Source: Quillaja saponaria (taxonomy: Eukaryota; Streptophyta; Magnoliopsida; Fabales; Quillajaceae). From it: a DNA stretch of 64,000 nucleotides. Below the pieces are notes generated by a model. The model was given only the letters and a program-made list of their open reading frames with translations, did not search any database and was not told the origin of the DNA. The position numbers and the translations under genes were made by a program. Where the stretch lies: positions 16,597,994 to 16,661,993 of the forward strand of contig CM055614.1 in the NCBI GenBank assembly GCA_029379385.1, read 5' to 3'. Below are positions 34,783-47,777 of the stretch, one piece after another; within the stretch, counting starts at the first letter, position 1, and every line of letters begins with the position of its first letter.

Positions 34783-37700
34783 TATGATACCCTGATAGTT
34801 TAATGTATATTTCAGAATGTTCATACGTAACCTGTGTGATTAGGCGAATAAAAGTTTACGTAAATTAGGTTTAAAGTGAGTATATATATATATATATATA
34901 TATAAATAATGCACACATGCACAAAATTGTAAAATGTATTTCCATCACATATTATAGACTGACTTGGACTTGGAGTTCATTTCATTTAAAGTAAATTAGC
35001 AAATAAATTTTTTTATGAATATAATAAAGTATAAAACAATGATTGAATATATATAAATTTATAACTACAAGTAAAAATGATTTACAATGTATCACATATG
35101 CACCTTGATATACTATTTTATTATAAAACATTTTCTTTTAGTAATATTTTTTTATTCCTCCCTCCTTTTTCTTTGTGGCCTGGTACCCATTCTCTTTGAA
35201 TTCCTCCTCCATCGAGAAAATTTTGGAGTCCTTCTTGAATTTTCCCTTCACTGCCTCACTCTCTCCCCTATATAGCTATGTTTTCTTTTCTTTCTTCTTG
35301 TCTGGTTGTTGAATCCCCTAGAGCTCCATGTTGCTCTTCTTTGATCTGCCGAGTAAGGAAACTTCTCCAGCCGTGTGGTTGTTCTAATGGGCGTTTTCTT
35401 CCATTTGTTTTCTAGCCGTTCATGTTTCAGCCAATTTGTTTATTTCTTACAAGTTTCCTTTCTTCAAGGTCGTGAGTGTTGAAGTACATAGCTACTGTCT
35501 AGTTTGATTCTTTTCGTTGCCTTTTTCTTGGTTTCATCCCTTTTCCAGCTCTTGGAGCTTGGCAGGTGGAGAGGCAGAGCATCCCTTGGCAGCCACAATT
35601 TCAACTTGTCCAGCTGTAAGCTTTTTAGTCATTGTTTCCGCTGTTGTTGCCTTCTTTCAACTTCTACCCTTCTTGTTGGAGGTTTTTGGGGTGATATTTG
35701 GTGTAGCAAGGCAGCAAGTTTAGAAGGGGGAAACTACAAACCATTTCCCTTGATAACCTTAATTCCCTCACAACTGCAAAGATATGCAGCTGCCATCTCC
35801 TTTCATTTTCTTTGAAATTGGGTTGTGGTAGTCTTTAACTTAATGATATTCTTTTTGGTATTTTTAGTAGATTAGTAACTTAAACTTAGGAAATAAAGAA
35901 AGTATGGATAAAAGTTTAAAAGTGAATGGTAGATATATATTATAGCTGTATAACTAGTGGGAAATTGAATCTTGGAAGTAAGATTATGTTGATATGAGAA
36001 TGGTTTATTTCAAGTCTAATGAAAATTAGGTAGACAATTTGTATTCAAGTTAGAATATGAACCAAATGGAAACTTATAAATTCATGTTGAATTCTTGGTA
36101 TATATATATATACATACATAAACACCAATGGGAGGAAATTTTGCACTTATGATATTTGATAAAATGCCTACAAGAAAACTAGTTATAATTTTTCTAGTAA
36201 AACTTGGTACAAATAATTCTTAGTGATTAGTTATTATTGGAATTTGAATAAAAAGTTCATAACAAGAGTAGATAATGGTTGGTTAATGTTATGGGTTAAG
36301 GACTTAATGAAAGTGAGCAATGGGTATGAACAAAGGAAGGTGAGTTGTGGGTAAAGAATTGGAAAATTAGTGTTACGAGGCTTTTGAAGGGATGCAGGGC
36401 CTGATTTTGTCGATTGGAGAAATCTTATATATCAGGTGTTTTCGGGATTGAATTAAATTAAGAGTTACAAATAAAAAATAGTAGCTTAGGGTATTAAGAT
36501 GATGTTTAGAAAATTTTGTAACCTAGTTTCAAGTACACTTATAGCTAGAGCTATTGGAATGTGGCTAGGTCAATGCAAGATTTTTAGTGAGCTTCAGTCA
36601 GTCTAAGAGTATTACTAACATATTAAAGGATAAACTTGAATAAATGTTATTGCTAACATATTGAAAGTCATGGCTGTGATTTTCGGGTCCTAACTGTACA
36701 TGTTTTGAAAGTAATTGATATTAGGGAGTCTTAAAGGATGAATTAGGAGAAGAGTGCTGAAGATGAAATGTTTCCAACATATTTGAAGACTATACTGGAA
36801 AGTTTTGTAATTTAATTCCCAAGTATGAGAGTTCTATAAGCATTAGAATCAAAGGTTAGAAACCATAAATTTTACGAGATCATGTGAGAAATTAATAGAG
36901 TACAAGGCTAATTTTAGGAAAAATTTCTAACTAAGAAAGATAGATAACTTCTTGAAGTTAATGTTTAAGCTTGGTTTTGTTGAATTAGGTTAAATATGCA
37001 AGTTAAAATCAGACATATATCCAACAGGGTTGTGAAAATGCCTAAAAGGAGTAAACTTTAAATAAATAGTTGAAATTTAGTAATTATAAGTTTTCGTAAT
37101 TAAAATATTATAACTTATAAAAATTGATAAACTAAATAATATGTGAAAAATGTAATTACAGCTTCGGAAAGTATTGTTGAATCAATGACACACGTGAGAG
37201 CAAGAGGAAGTGACTAACAAGATTTGTAAACTGGTGAATGGTTAATTGCTACCTTTTGGTTGCTTGTGCACCTAGGATGTTTTAAGATATTCTGATTCTG
37301 ATAAATGTTTTAAAAGAATTGAATGCTCAGCCCTGGTGGGTGGATTTAGAGAAGGAGATTCAGTGATTCCTTATTTCAATGATTTTGATTTTAGTGATTT
37401 TGTTTGGTGTGCAGGAGTTACTCGGTTGGCCCTTTGTCTTGCCTTATATGCTTTGTTTAGAATTGCGAACTTCGGGTATTTGAATTAATTTATATATGTT
37501 GTAAAATGTGTGAATCATGGCTTTATGAGAATTACAATTACGTGCTTGTACTATTGAATCAAAACATTAATACGGTTATTGGAGAGTAAATGATGATATA
37601 CACGTGTTGAGTGATGCTAGTGTCCTTTGGGTATGATTTTGCACTCATTGAGTCTATAGGACTTACCCATCCTAATTGATAGTTTTTTTTAGAAACAGGA

Positions 37701-37909
37701 TTTCAAGAGACGACAATTATCGATACTAGACTTGTCAAGTGTTTGGCAATAAGGTATATTTGAAATGTCATACTTGAAGTCAAAAATGAAAGTTTGCAGT
37801 CACATTAGAGCTGTGGGTTGTCAAATTTTATGTTATATAATAGTCTAGTTAATTGTTATTTGTGATATTACTAGAGCAGAGTTTTCTGTGTAATTCTGTG
37901 ATTATTGTG

Positions 37910-37947
<38 letters not shown>

Positions 37948-38190
37948 CAAGTGTACTTGTTTGTGTTTTGAGACATAATTTATTTTGCAAGAAACCTTTG
38001 CTATAATTTTTAGTAAATTATTATTTATTTCAGTAAACAAACTTTTACAATTAACTTTTATTTCATGAAACTCATTTTTAAGTATTGGTTTAGTCAAAAG
38101 ATGTATGTATTTAGTTGTAGTAATGTCAAGGTTATGGAGGTTTAGTTATTTAATCTTCCAGTCAATCATGTCTCCATAAGGGGAGTGACA
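34783..38190 (+). mobile_element. Solo LTR (type B, 3408 bp) with exact target duplication
   Basis: Flanks GATTA (34778-34782) and GATTA (38191-38195) are identical. The left end, TATGATACCCTGATAG, aligns with TGTTATCACCCGATATC of the type-B LTR at 14719, with the terminal TG mutated to TA. The right end is GGGGAGTGACA. The interior follows 14719-18166 in order. No primer site or polypurine tract adjoins, so recombination between two LTRs has removed the body. Open frames at 35087-35815 are T/C-rich LTR sequence without a known domain. A (TA)n run lies at about 37912-37944. Confidence 0.87.
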
Positions 38191-38195
38191 GATTA

Positions 38196-39547
38196 ATGGC
38201 AATTTAGAGTTAATTGTAAAGTTCTAAATACATGAGGGTATTATGGTAATTTGTTAATGTATATGGCAAGACTAGTTTTCTTGAAAGTCAAGAAAAAAGC
38301 CTAGGGAGAATCTTAATTGGATTTGGGCCATTAGGAAATTAAAAGGCACACTAGCAATCCTAATTAGATTAAGGATTAATAACGGGCATTGGGCTTAATT
38401 GGAATCCAACAAATATAGATCAAATTAAACAAACTCTAGCAACCTATGTATGTAGCATGAGGATGAATTTGGCCAAGCAAGCAAGTTAAGCAATTCATAA
38501 TTATGAGTGACTTGAATCGGTTACTAAAGTTTTTTAGCAAGAAGAGTTCTTGTTCATGTTATTCACCATAGCCAAAATTCATATTGTAAAGCAAATGTGT
38601 TTTTGCTTTAGGATCAACCTCCTTTATTAGATATTCAATCGAGTGGAGCTATCACGTATCTTAAGGGTCAAAACAACATCCTTCAATCTTATAGAAAGGT
38701 TTGTAAACTTTAAAGGTTTTATTTTGATAAATTTTGTGGTCTTTATCATTAGAGGCTACATACCTAAATAGCTTACTAATACATTATTATGATTTTGTAT
38801 GTTTGATTGGGAGTGTTGATTTCTGAAATTGAGAAGGAACTCCAAGCATCCTTGCTAAACAATCAAATTAGTTACATCAAGGAAAGCTTCAAAGGTTAAT
38901 AATTACTCTTAAGCTTTTTATTTATTGTATGATTTTTTGATTCACCTACAAGTCTTACCATGAAAATTTTTAATTATTTCATTGCATTGCACATGATGCA
39001 TGATACCTAATTTTCCTAAAAATTTTTGTAAATTACTAAAGATCTGGTATGGGCCATTTGTGTAATTATATAAATATTAGGATTGAATTTGTAAATATGT
39101 ACAAGTCTAAGTACATATTTATAAATAACTAAAAGATTCAGGCAAATTGTGATAACATAAAGATTTGGGCTAATATCTGTATATAATGAAAGTTTAGGGA
39201 CTATTTAGTAATTTTCTTATATATTTGGATATGAGTTGATAAGATGGACAATGGGTGGTTTGGTAGTGTTGTGTGGCTAGAGTTTGCAGAAAAATGGCGT
39301 TGAAGGCTAAGGCATGTGGAGACGAAGGTCGTGGCATTGGTAGCACGTAGGTGTACGTTCAACCTCCCCTAGTGGCCAGCTTTGGGTATGTGGACGAGGA
39401 GAGGTTTTTGTGCTGTAGAGGGATCAAATTGGAGCTATGAGAATAAGATTCTTGTGAAATTAAAGAATGTAATATGTCAATTTTTGGAGGTTTTAGATTT
39501 TGTTCTTGCTTGAGGATAGGAAAACCCATAGAGGATGCCAATGTGAA
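38196..39547. other. Spacer, probably old LTR or leader sequence
   Basis: No coding domain was found. Positions 38280-38900 resemble non-coding retroelement sequence by composition only. The open frame on the minus strand at 39359-39541 has no recognised domain. Confidence 0.45.
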
Positions 39548-39965
39548 GTTGGGATTTGATTAGTTGAAGTGTCCTCTATGTCATAATTTGACCTATAAGA
39601 TGTGGAGAGGGTGATCTTATGGACCTGGGAAAACTCTACCAGTCAAGTAAGTGTAATCAGAGTAATTAAGTTGAAAACTTGTAAAAGAGTGAAAGTGTGA
39701 AAGAACAGCTTGATTTACCTTTGGGGTTTCAGCTAATTTAATTTATATATAATATCGTGACCAATATGATTGTGCTAAGTGTCACAACATTAATTAGATA
39801 ACGATGGAGATAATTACAGTTATAATGGGACATGATAATGCCTGGTATAATATTAACAGGATAATTATGGTGGGAGTTGCAATTTGTATTAGATTGTTAT
39901 ACCTTGACCAAGCTACATGTAAAAATATGATTAAATTTGTACAATCCGAAATTATTAATTTAGTT
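39548..39965 (+). repeat. Dispersed ~400-bp repeat, copy 2 (partner at 32090-32455)
   Basis: Parallels copy 1 from GGGATTTGATTAGTTGAAG to TTTGTACAATCC. Confidence 0.7.
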
Positions 39966-40743
39966 ATGTGATTTCTAGATTAGTTTTCCTTATCATTGTT
40001 CCTATTGTATTGCTGTAAATACCGCATAGATTTACTTTGTGATGGAAATCTTTACAAATGTAGTTCTCATTTTGTCAATTTGGTAATGCAACATAGATGA
40101 TTTTGAGTTTTTTACAAGATATAGGGAAGAATGTCAAGTGCATTTCTGATTCCTAAATCTAGCTCTTGGTTCTATTCTGGGGTTTGGTTTCTTGTATTGA
40201 CCATAATTTCTCTCCCATGCTAAATTTTAGCTTGGTTGAGAAGAATAACCTTGCATGGAAGGAGATGGAATGGAACATAAAAATTGAATTAGTTGATGTC
40301 TTGCAAAGATCTTCTACACTTGCCTAATGCAGATATGTAGCCAAATTAAATGGGATAATTTATAATGTGTTTTATATCATTTGATAATTTAATAATAGAT
40401 TTTATATTAAATTTTTAATAATTTTATGTTCACTAAATTATTTTATTTTCTATTTTTCAAAAAAAGGAACATTTACCAACGGATGTGTTAAATTATAAAT
40501 AAACTAAAAGGAAAATTATTTTTGGGAAAAAAAAGAGTATGAAATTTTAAATTTCTTTCCTTTTAATTTGTTTCTATAAATGTTATAGACATATTATTTT
40601 AAGAAATATTCAACCTATTTATATCATTAATTTGGTGCATGTACCTAAGCCTACAGTATGTTAGAAATATAATACAATAAGTTATATACAAAAAAGAAAA
40701 GGTAAATACTAGGAGACCCCAGCCTCCCATTTAGGATTGAAAA
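39966..40743. other. Upstream region of the aldo-keto reductase gene
   Basis: AT-rich. A TATA-like TTATATA lies at about 40681-40688, some 60 bases before the start codon, and the short leader GAGACCCCAGCCTCCC lies at 40713-40728. No other gene was seen. Confidence 0.4.
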
Positions 40744-43700
40744 ATGGCAAAGATTCCTGAGGTGAATCTTCTAAACTCTTGTGATAAGAAAACCATGCCA
40801 GTAATTGGTATGGGAACAGCGACTAAGCCTCTCAACGATCATGAAACCACCAAGGCTGCAATCCTTGAAGCAATTAAAGCTGGATACCGTCACTTTGACA
40901 CAGCTTTTGCTTACGGGACAGAGAAGACACTGGGCGAAGCTATTGCCGAAGCTTTACGTCTACGACTGCTAAACTCTAGGGACGACCTCTTTATCACTAC
41001 TAAACTATGGGCAAGTTTTTCTCAACGAGATCTGGTCGTTCCAGCCATCAAAATGAGTCTAAGGTAGCATCCTATATATATATATATTTTGGCTTGACAT
41101 ACAGTACCCTATTTCCATGATATCACGTCTATCAAATTTAACTTTGATTTCAAAAAAAAAAAGAAAAAAAAAACATATTTTAGGTTCTTGTGTGTCTACA
41201 TTATATGGAAATTAAAAGTTGAATATTTTATTGAGTTTCTTTAAAAGATATTTACTAACGCCTTCGACCAGAATAGAAATGTAATTAGTTGAAATGTACA
41301 TAAATTGGTTTGGACATACTTGAAGACTAAATATAAAAAATATATTTTTAAAACATATCTCAATGTTTTAGTTTGATACTTAATATTGATTTGGATTATA
41401 AATAACAATGGAATTGCTACTTTTAGAATTTCTCACTATCATTATTACAAATTTCCCTTAGAGCACAATAGTCAATCAATTTGAAAATTCTAAAACTTGT
41501 CAATTTAAGATTAGTTCAGGAATACGTTTTATTTTGTGAATGTAAATATTAGTTCATAATGTTTTAATTAGTTTGTGTGATATTAGTGTTTTTATAAGCA
41601 ATATCCTTAGTAAATTTCTTAAAATAAAATATTTAGATATATTTTTTTTTTTTATCATATATGATTGACAAAGACTTGCAATGTAATAAATGAGTTACGA
41701 TATTTATAATATATTAACTTTGAAAAACTACATTTAGAATAATTGTAAAACAAATCCCTATAATCTATAATCTATAATCTCACAATCAACGAGTAAATAT
41801 TATACTTGTTGGTTCTATCTATATTTAATATGAAAGTAGTTTAATGACATAAATTTTTTATTTCCTTAATACCCTTATGGTTTTTTACTATTATATAAAT
41901 ATCCTTTAGTTCTTATTTTATAGTGTTAAAATATTATGTTTAAAATACTCTATAAAATTATTTAATTTTCCTATTTCTTCTTCCTTTTAATACTAATAGG
42001 ATTATAACTCTTTTTTACTATTAATTTTTCCTACTAGTTCTTCTCAATTTTATGAATCAAAATAAAAAATAAAAAATATGAATTGATATAAATATAATTA
42101 ACAGTATAGTGTTATTTTATTAATATTATTTTCTTAATTTTTCTTTTATCTTTTTTTTTTTTTGTTTCCCTAGTTTTTACACAGGCATTGTTGTGAGACT
42201 AATCCATCGGGCTCTGTAATTTTTCTTCTATCTTTAGAAATAAAAGAAAAAACTTATAAATTTATATTATGAATTTATTTTTAATTATATTTACTACTTT
42301 GTTTAATTACAGTAACATCTAGTTATTATTTCATAGAATACAATATGTTTTTTTGCAAATTACTAACTTTTTTTTTTCTAACTCTTATTTTAATCCTAAT
42401 ACGATTATATATATATTTTTTTACTATTAATTTCCTTTTCTAATTATTCTCAATTTCATCAATTAAAAGTAAATAGAGATTCAATATTATTTTCTTAATT
42501 ATTCTTCTATCTTAACATTTAAAAGAAAAATTATAAATTTATATTATGAATTTAATTTTTAATTATATATATTTATTTGTTTAATTACATAAACAAAGAG
42601 TAATATTTTTATTAACTTTAATTTTTTTAATATGTAATTTAATTCTAATTGAAAATATATGTACTAATGATATGATTTACAATAATAAGTATTTCACACA
42701 AAAAATATATATTTTTTTTGTTTCTCACGAGTATTTCCATACCCTTTGAGTGTGAGCCTAATCTCGTTTGGGGTTCCTGACTGCTTTTCCTTACAAGTGT
42801 TTTATTGCGAGCTCAAACCCCTGGCAAGTACAGAGACCCCTCAATCGTTAAGCTCAAGCGTACCTTATCACTTGAACTATGCATTGTGGGTAAAGGCTAG
42901 TATATTTATATATATATATATATATATTTTGAAGACCAGTTTGATAAAGCTGAACAAAATGAGCTGACAATTTTAAATCATTTTAGTCATTTGATATAAG
43001 TCAACTGATTCATTACATAATGGATTGCAGGAATCTACAGTTGGACTATGTTGATATGTATTTAATACACTGGCCCTTGAAATTGAGCCAAGAGGTGCGC
43101 CAGATGCCCGTTGAAAATGAGCATGTATTTCCGTTGGATATCAAGTCAGTGTGGGAAGGCATGGAAGAATGTCAAAATTTGGGCCTCACTAAGGCCATTG
43201 GCATTAGCAATTTCTCCTGCAAAATGCTTCAAGAGCTTCTTTTCATAGCCAAAATTCCACCAGCCGTCATCCAAGTAATCGAGTTTGTCAAATTAATTTC
43301 CTCTTTTAATAACACAATAAATTTGAGCATCATTTAATATAAATGAATAATTGTTTTGAACATTCAAAATTTTTTAGGTAGAAATGAATCCACTTTGGCA
43401 GCAAAAGCAATTGAGGGAGTTATGTAGGGCAAAGGGTGTTCATATCACAGCTTTCTCTCCCCTTGGTTCTGGTAAGACTAAATGGGGAGACAATAGAATT
43501 CTAGAGAATGATGTGCTGAAAGAGATTGCCGAGCTCAAAGGGAAAACGACTGCTCAGGTTAATTAATTTGACACTAAGATAATATTTCTTAATTTTGTGA
43601 TTGGGATTACTTGAATACTTTCCATTGCTTGATGATACTTAATTAATAGCTTTCCTTGGCATGCATGCAGATTTCTCTTAGATGGGTGTACGAACAAGGG

Positions 43701-43883
43701 GTGAGTTTGGTAACAAAGAGCTATAACAAAGAGAGGATGAAGGAAAACCTTCAAATATTTGATTGGTCATTGACTGATGAGGAATCAAACAAAATCAGTC
43801 AACTTTCTCAATGCAAAGGAATTTCATTTGTTGCTATTCTAGGACCCCATGATCTAATGCTAGAGCTTGACGCAGAGACATGA
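40744..43883 (+). CDS. NADPH-dependent aldo-keto reductase, AKR4 type, four exons
   Basis: This is a cytosolic aldehyde/ketone reductase of the plant AKR4 family, which includes chalcone (polyketide) reductases, methylecgonone reductase and galacturonate reductase. The real substrate cannot be told. Exons are 40744-41063, 43031-43274, 43378-43557 and 43671-43883; all introns are GT-AG and phases agree, giving 318 residues, normal for the family. Catalytic tetrad: Asp52 ([12 protein letters not shown]), Tyr57, Lys87 (FITTKLW) and His120 (YLIHWP). GISNFS and [18 protein letters not shown] (cofactor-binding) are present. The last 22 residues ([20 protein letters not shown]) differ from the usual SANGPYKSLEELWD-type tail, which shapes substrate choice. 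Intron 1 is 1967 bp and holds SINE relics. The start ATG is the first in frame. Confidence 0.92.
42146..42228 (-). mobile_element. 5'-truncated SINE 3' end in AKR intron 1
   Basis: The minus strand reads GAGCCCGATGGATTAGTCTC then ACAACAATGCCTGTGTAAAA and an A-rich tail. This is the same 3' block as the SINE at 26366-26544. The A and B boxes are absent. Confidence 0.65.
42712..42898 (-). mobile_element. tRNA-derived SINE in AKR intron 1
   Basis: The minus strand has an A-box-like GTTCAAGTGATAAGG (about 42862-42878) and a B-box GGGTTTGAGCTC (about 42812-42823). A GATTAGGCTCACACTC block and a 3' A-rich tail (42712-42720) follow. It lies antisense to the host gene. Target duplications cannot be told in the flanking (TA)n. 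Confidence 0.65.
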
Positions 43884-44798
43884 AGGTAGATGTATTTGGT
43901 GCATCAACATTGACTGAGTAGACACTTCATCTAAGTGATGTTTTTATTTATTTATTTATTTATTTTTATTTTTTATTTTAAAAACTTTCTTTGCAAATCT
44001 TTGTTTGTATTTTGTCAATTTTGGGATGATGCCCATGTACATAGATTTTTGCTTGGATTAGCTAGAACTCTCCAAATGTTTGAATTGCTTTTTTCGTTAA
44101 TTTTTGGGCCATTCCACACAACTTATTGGCTACTTGAATAAGGTAGTCAAGTAGGGTAGAGCTAGAGGGTGTTTAACAGTGGCCGGAACAAGGCATCTTC
44201 TGTGTGTAATGAACTCACTATGAGTTTACCGTCCCTCTAAGCTTATATAGACAATCTCCCGAAATAGAGTCGTATCAACAAGAAGCTTGGTGCTTTAGTG
44301 GCTTCGCCAATCTTTTCCTTTTCCTTTTCAAAGAGAGGAAGTATATGCCTTCTCTGTTTCTACTCCTAGAGATTTTAGAGTTTGTTCTCTTTTCTCCACA
44401 AACTACCAAAAAAAGAGATTATCAGTGACAATAGAAATGCTGACACTGATAAGCTGACGTAAATAACTATTACCTTTGGCTGTAATTAGATTATCTACGA
44501 CAGAAAACGTTATCGCTGAAAAGTACACTGGTAAGATTCCATCTTAGCAGACTAGCAAACTCTTGAACCTTCAAAATCTGTATCACAATATCATAAAAAT
44601 GAATGCTAAAGACATAATTAAAGACAAGGACTTCAATTATAGGCATGCACGTGTGGAAATTTTTTATTTTTTTTTTAATTAGCAAGAATAGTAAAGACAT
44701 TTTTCATGGTAAGCTGAAAGAGAATACTGAAAATTTTCTCATTCACCAAAAAATTTGACAGGGTTAGGTATGCAACTTTCAAGGGCCCTCTATTAGGA
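43884..44798. other. 3' flank of the AKR gene and spacer
   Basis: The AKR 3' UTR starts here. A (TTTA)n-like run lies at 43942-43972, and possible poly(A) signals are few (AATAAGG at 44136). No other gene was recognised. Confidence 0.5.
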
Positions 44799-45226
44799 TG
44801 TCACGACCCTAGCTAGGGGACATGAACTTATTCATCTAATGAGAATCTCACATCTTGTTCTAGTGTCCCCTATATTAATCATCACGATTAGATCAATCAC
44901 TCTCCTTAAAAGAAAATAAGACATGCCCTATAATCTGATCGAATCTCTAATGCCATTCTTAGTAATCCTTAAATTATGAACATTTAGGAGCAAAACTCTT
45001 GAAAATGCATCTAATTAATTAGCAAGATCACTATGATGATTTTCATTTTCATTGCTTACAGTACATTGACATTATCATATAGACTCAAAATAAGAGTAAG
45101 TATTTAATTTTGAAATATGAAATACAATTGTCTTAAATACTGGTGTTAATGTTTACACAACTGAGTTTATGGAATTCATGCCCTTTAACTGTAATATTTA
45201 TTGGCTTGTAGGGCATACTCCCAACA
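44799..45226 (-). mobile_element. Probable 3' LTR of a Ty1/copia element (right end clear, left end tentative)
   Basis: The minus strand reads AAGTGAGAAAT then TGTTGGGAGTATGCCCTAC, a copia polypurine tract followed by an LTR start at 45226. A possible LTR end, GGGTCGTGACA, lies at 44799. The TGTCACGACCC read on the plus strand there could instead be a start of another LTR. Confidence 0.5.
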
Positions 45227-46760
45227 ATTTCTCACTTGCACTAATGCTAAAACAATAAGTACCTGATATCCATCATTGTTGCATGTTTCTAGAATGACTT
45301 AAGGGGTAGTGGGACTGTCGTTAGTGGATTTGCTATATTATCTTATGATTGACCTCTTTCCACTACAACATCACCTCTATTAATGATCTCACAGATAAGG
45401 TGACAACGTCTTTGAATATGCTTGGATTTATGATGAGACCTTGGTTCCTTGGCTTGCGCATGTAATGGCCTCGTTATTATCTTAAAATGTCATAATTGGA
45501 TTGAGAATGTCTAGAACCATATCTAGTTCAATGAGGAATTTCTTCATCTAGGCAGCTTCCTTGGCGAACTCAGATGCAACAATGTATTCAGCTTCTATAA
45601 ATCCACAGTAGTCTCTTGTTTGAAACTTTTCCAACTCACTACTCCACCATTCAATTGGAATTCGTAATTAGAGTTTGACTTGAAGTCATCCTTATCTCAC
45701 TGAAAACTAGATTTTGTGTATCCTTCTATTTTTAAATCATTTTCTCCTTCATATATCAAGAACACTTAGTCATTCTTAAGTACTTTAAGATGTTCTTGAC
45801 TGCTACCTAGTGACCATCACTTGGGTTGGACTGATATCTACTCATGAAACTAACAATATATAAGTAATATCAGGTCTCATTCATAGTATAACATACATGA
45901 CAGATCCTATGGCAGAAGCATAGAGAATCATAGTCATGTGCTCTCTATCCTGTTAAGTCTTGGGAAACATTCCCTTAGACAGAGGGATTCCATAAGGCAT
46001 TGGAATATTATAACTATTCTTGGAATCTTGCATGTTAAATCTGTTTAGCACCTTGTTTATGTACAAGGATTGGGACAAGCCAAGTATCCTTTTTTTTCTA
46101 TCTGTATAGATCTTAATCCCTAAGATGTAGGATGCTTCTCCTAAATAAATCCTTCATGGAACAATTCTTGGACAACCAAACTTTCAACAATTGCAAAATA
46201 CCTACATCATTCCTAATGAGTAGTATGTCGTCAGTAATAACACTAAAAATGTTACTATGCTCCGAATAATCTTTTTGTACACACAAGTATCATCCTCGTT
46301 TTTGACAAAACCAAATAGTACAATCGTTTCATCAAAACAAGTGTTCTAAATACAAGAAGCTTGCTTAAGTCCATAAATAGTTCTTTGAAGCTTGCATACC
46401 TTGCTACTTTCATCACTGATGTGAAACCCTTCGGTTGTGTCATATGCACTTATACACATCCTCCTTTATATTTCCATTCAGAAAAGCAGTTTTCATATTC
46501 ATTTACCATATCTCATTGTCATGGTATGCAAGTATAACAAGTAGGATTTGAATGGATTTCATCTTAGCCATAAGAGAAAACATTTAATCATAGTCACTAC
46601 CATGTCTTTTTCAAAAACCTTTCACCACTAATCTAGCCTTGTGGGTATTAACTTCTCCATCCATATTTATCTTCCTTTTAAAGATCCATTTGCATCCTCT
46701 AGGTACAATACCTTCAGGTGCATCAACCAAAGTATATATTTTGTTGATGTAAATGGAATA
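45227..46760 (-). pseudogene. Ty1/copia reverse transcriptase and RNase H, decayed
   Basis: The minus strand reads from RT start to RNase H end: GCKWIFKRKINMDGEVNTHK (about 46650-46700), KARLVVKGF, MKTAFLNGNIKEDVY (about 46450-46500), MTQPKGFTS (46420) and SFKELFMDLSK. At about 45540-45590 EAEYIVASEFAKEAA follows, the RNase H end. All frames carry stops and shifts. Integrase and gag were not found upstream, where plus-strand gypsy sequence takes over at about 47100. Order and motifs are diagnostic of copia. Confidence 0.85.
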
Positions 46761-47099
46761 CATTTAGGATGTCATGGCTTCTTTCTTAAGGAAGCTTGGC
46801 TTGTTAAAGGCAAGAATTTCTTGTAGGTCTTGGAATTTTCATTTAAACATGTAGTGTAATTTCACTAGTCACAAAAATAAAATTCCAAATAACACGTGTC
46901 CTTTTGTGATTGGAATAAAATTTTACCTTCTACAACAACTTTTCAATTGCAAATAGATGGGCAATCTGAGATGAAAATGCAGAGTTTAGAGGATATGCTT
47001 TTGGCATATGTCTTGGATTTCTCAGGCAGTTAGGTATAATACTTGCCTTTGATAGAGTTTGCTTTCAACATTAAGGTCATCATCAAGCCATTATTCATA

Positions 47100-47777
47100 T
47101 GGCACCTTTGAAGACATTGTCTGGTAGGTGATGCAAATCACCCATTGGTTGGTTTGAGAAAGGGGATAGTAAATCTTAGGACCTGAGTTAGTTTTGGATA
47201 CTATTGACAAGGTCCGTTCAATTTTAGAGCAGTTGTTAACAGCCTAAAGTTGACAAAAAACTTGTGTTGATCATTGAAAACTTGTCTTGGAGTTCTCTAC
47301 CGAAGATCATGTTTTCTTATGTGTGTCCCTTACCAAGGGCGTCATGAGATTTAGTAAGAAATGGAAGCTTAAGCCTGAGGTACATTCCTCCTTTTGAGAT
47401 CCTTAAGAGGATTGAAGCTGTGACATATAGACTAGTACTTTCCCATTTGATATAGCAGGAGTGCATATGGTGTTTCATGTTTCTATACATCAAAAATATC
47501 TTTCAAAACCATCATACATGTTTCAACCATAGTTGGTACAGGTAGATGGAGATTTAGCATATGAGAAGAAACCAGTAGCCATAGTTGATTAACAAGTTAA
47601 TAAGCTTCATTCTAAGGAGATAGCTTAGGGAAAAGTTGTATGAAAGAACCATACTAGTGAAAAAGCAACCTGGGAAGTAGAGGAGGCTATGTGTGAAAGG
47701 TACCCACACCTTTTTGAGGCTCTAAGTTAGTGATTGACTCTAAATTTGGGGACTTGAATTTCTTAAGGATGGTAGAA
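47100..47777 (+). pseudogene. gypsy integrase C-terminal end with polypurine tract
   Basis: Translation in shifting frames gives PIGWFEKGDSK, then KWKLKPRYIPPFEILKRIEA, VTYRLVLS, VFHVSIHQKY-like and EKPVAIVD. EKATWEVEEAMCERYPHLF then follows at about 47655-47725, the standard C-terminus of gypsy pol. AAGGATGGTAGAA (47765-47777) fits the polypurine tract. The rest of the element is not to the left, where copia sequence runs in the opposite direction. Confidence 0.82.

Noticed and set aside
35504..35815. 103-codon open frame on the plus strand
   Set aside because: T/C-rich LTR sequence, not preserved in the paralogous LTR.
46641..46826. Plus-strand 61-codon open frame
   Set aside because: It is the antisense shadow of the copia reverse transcriptase start.
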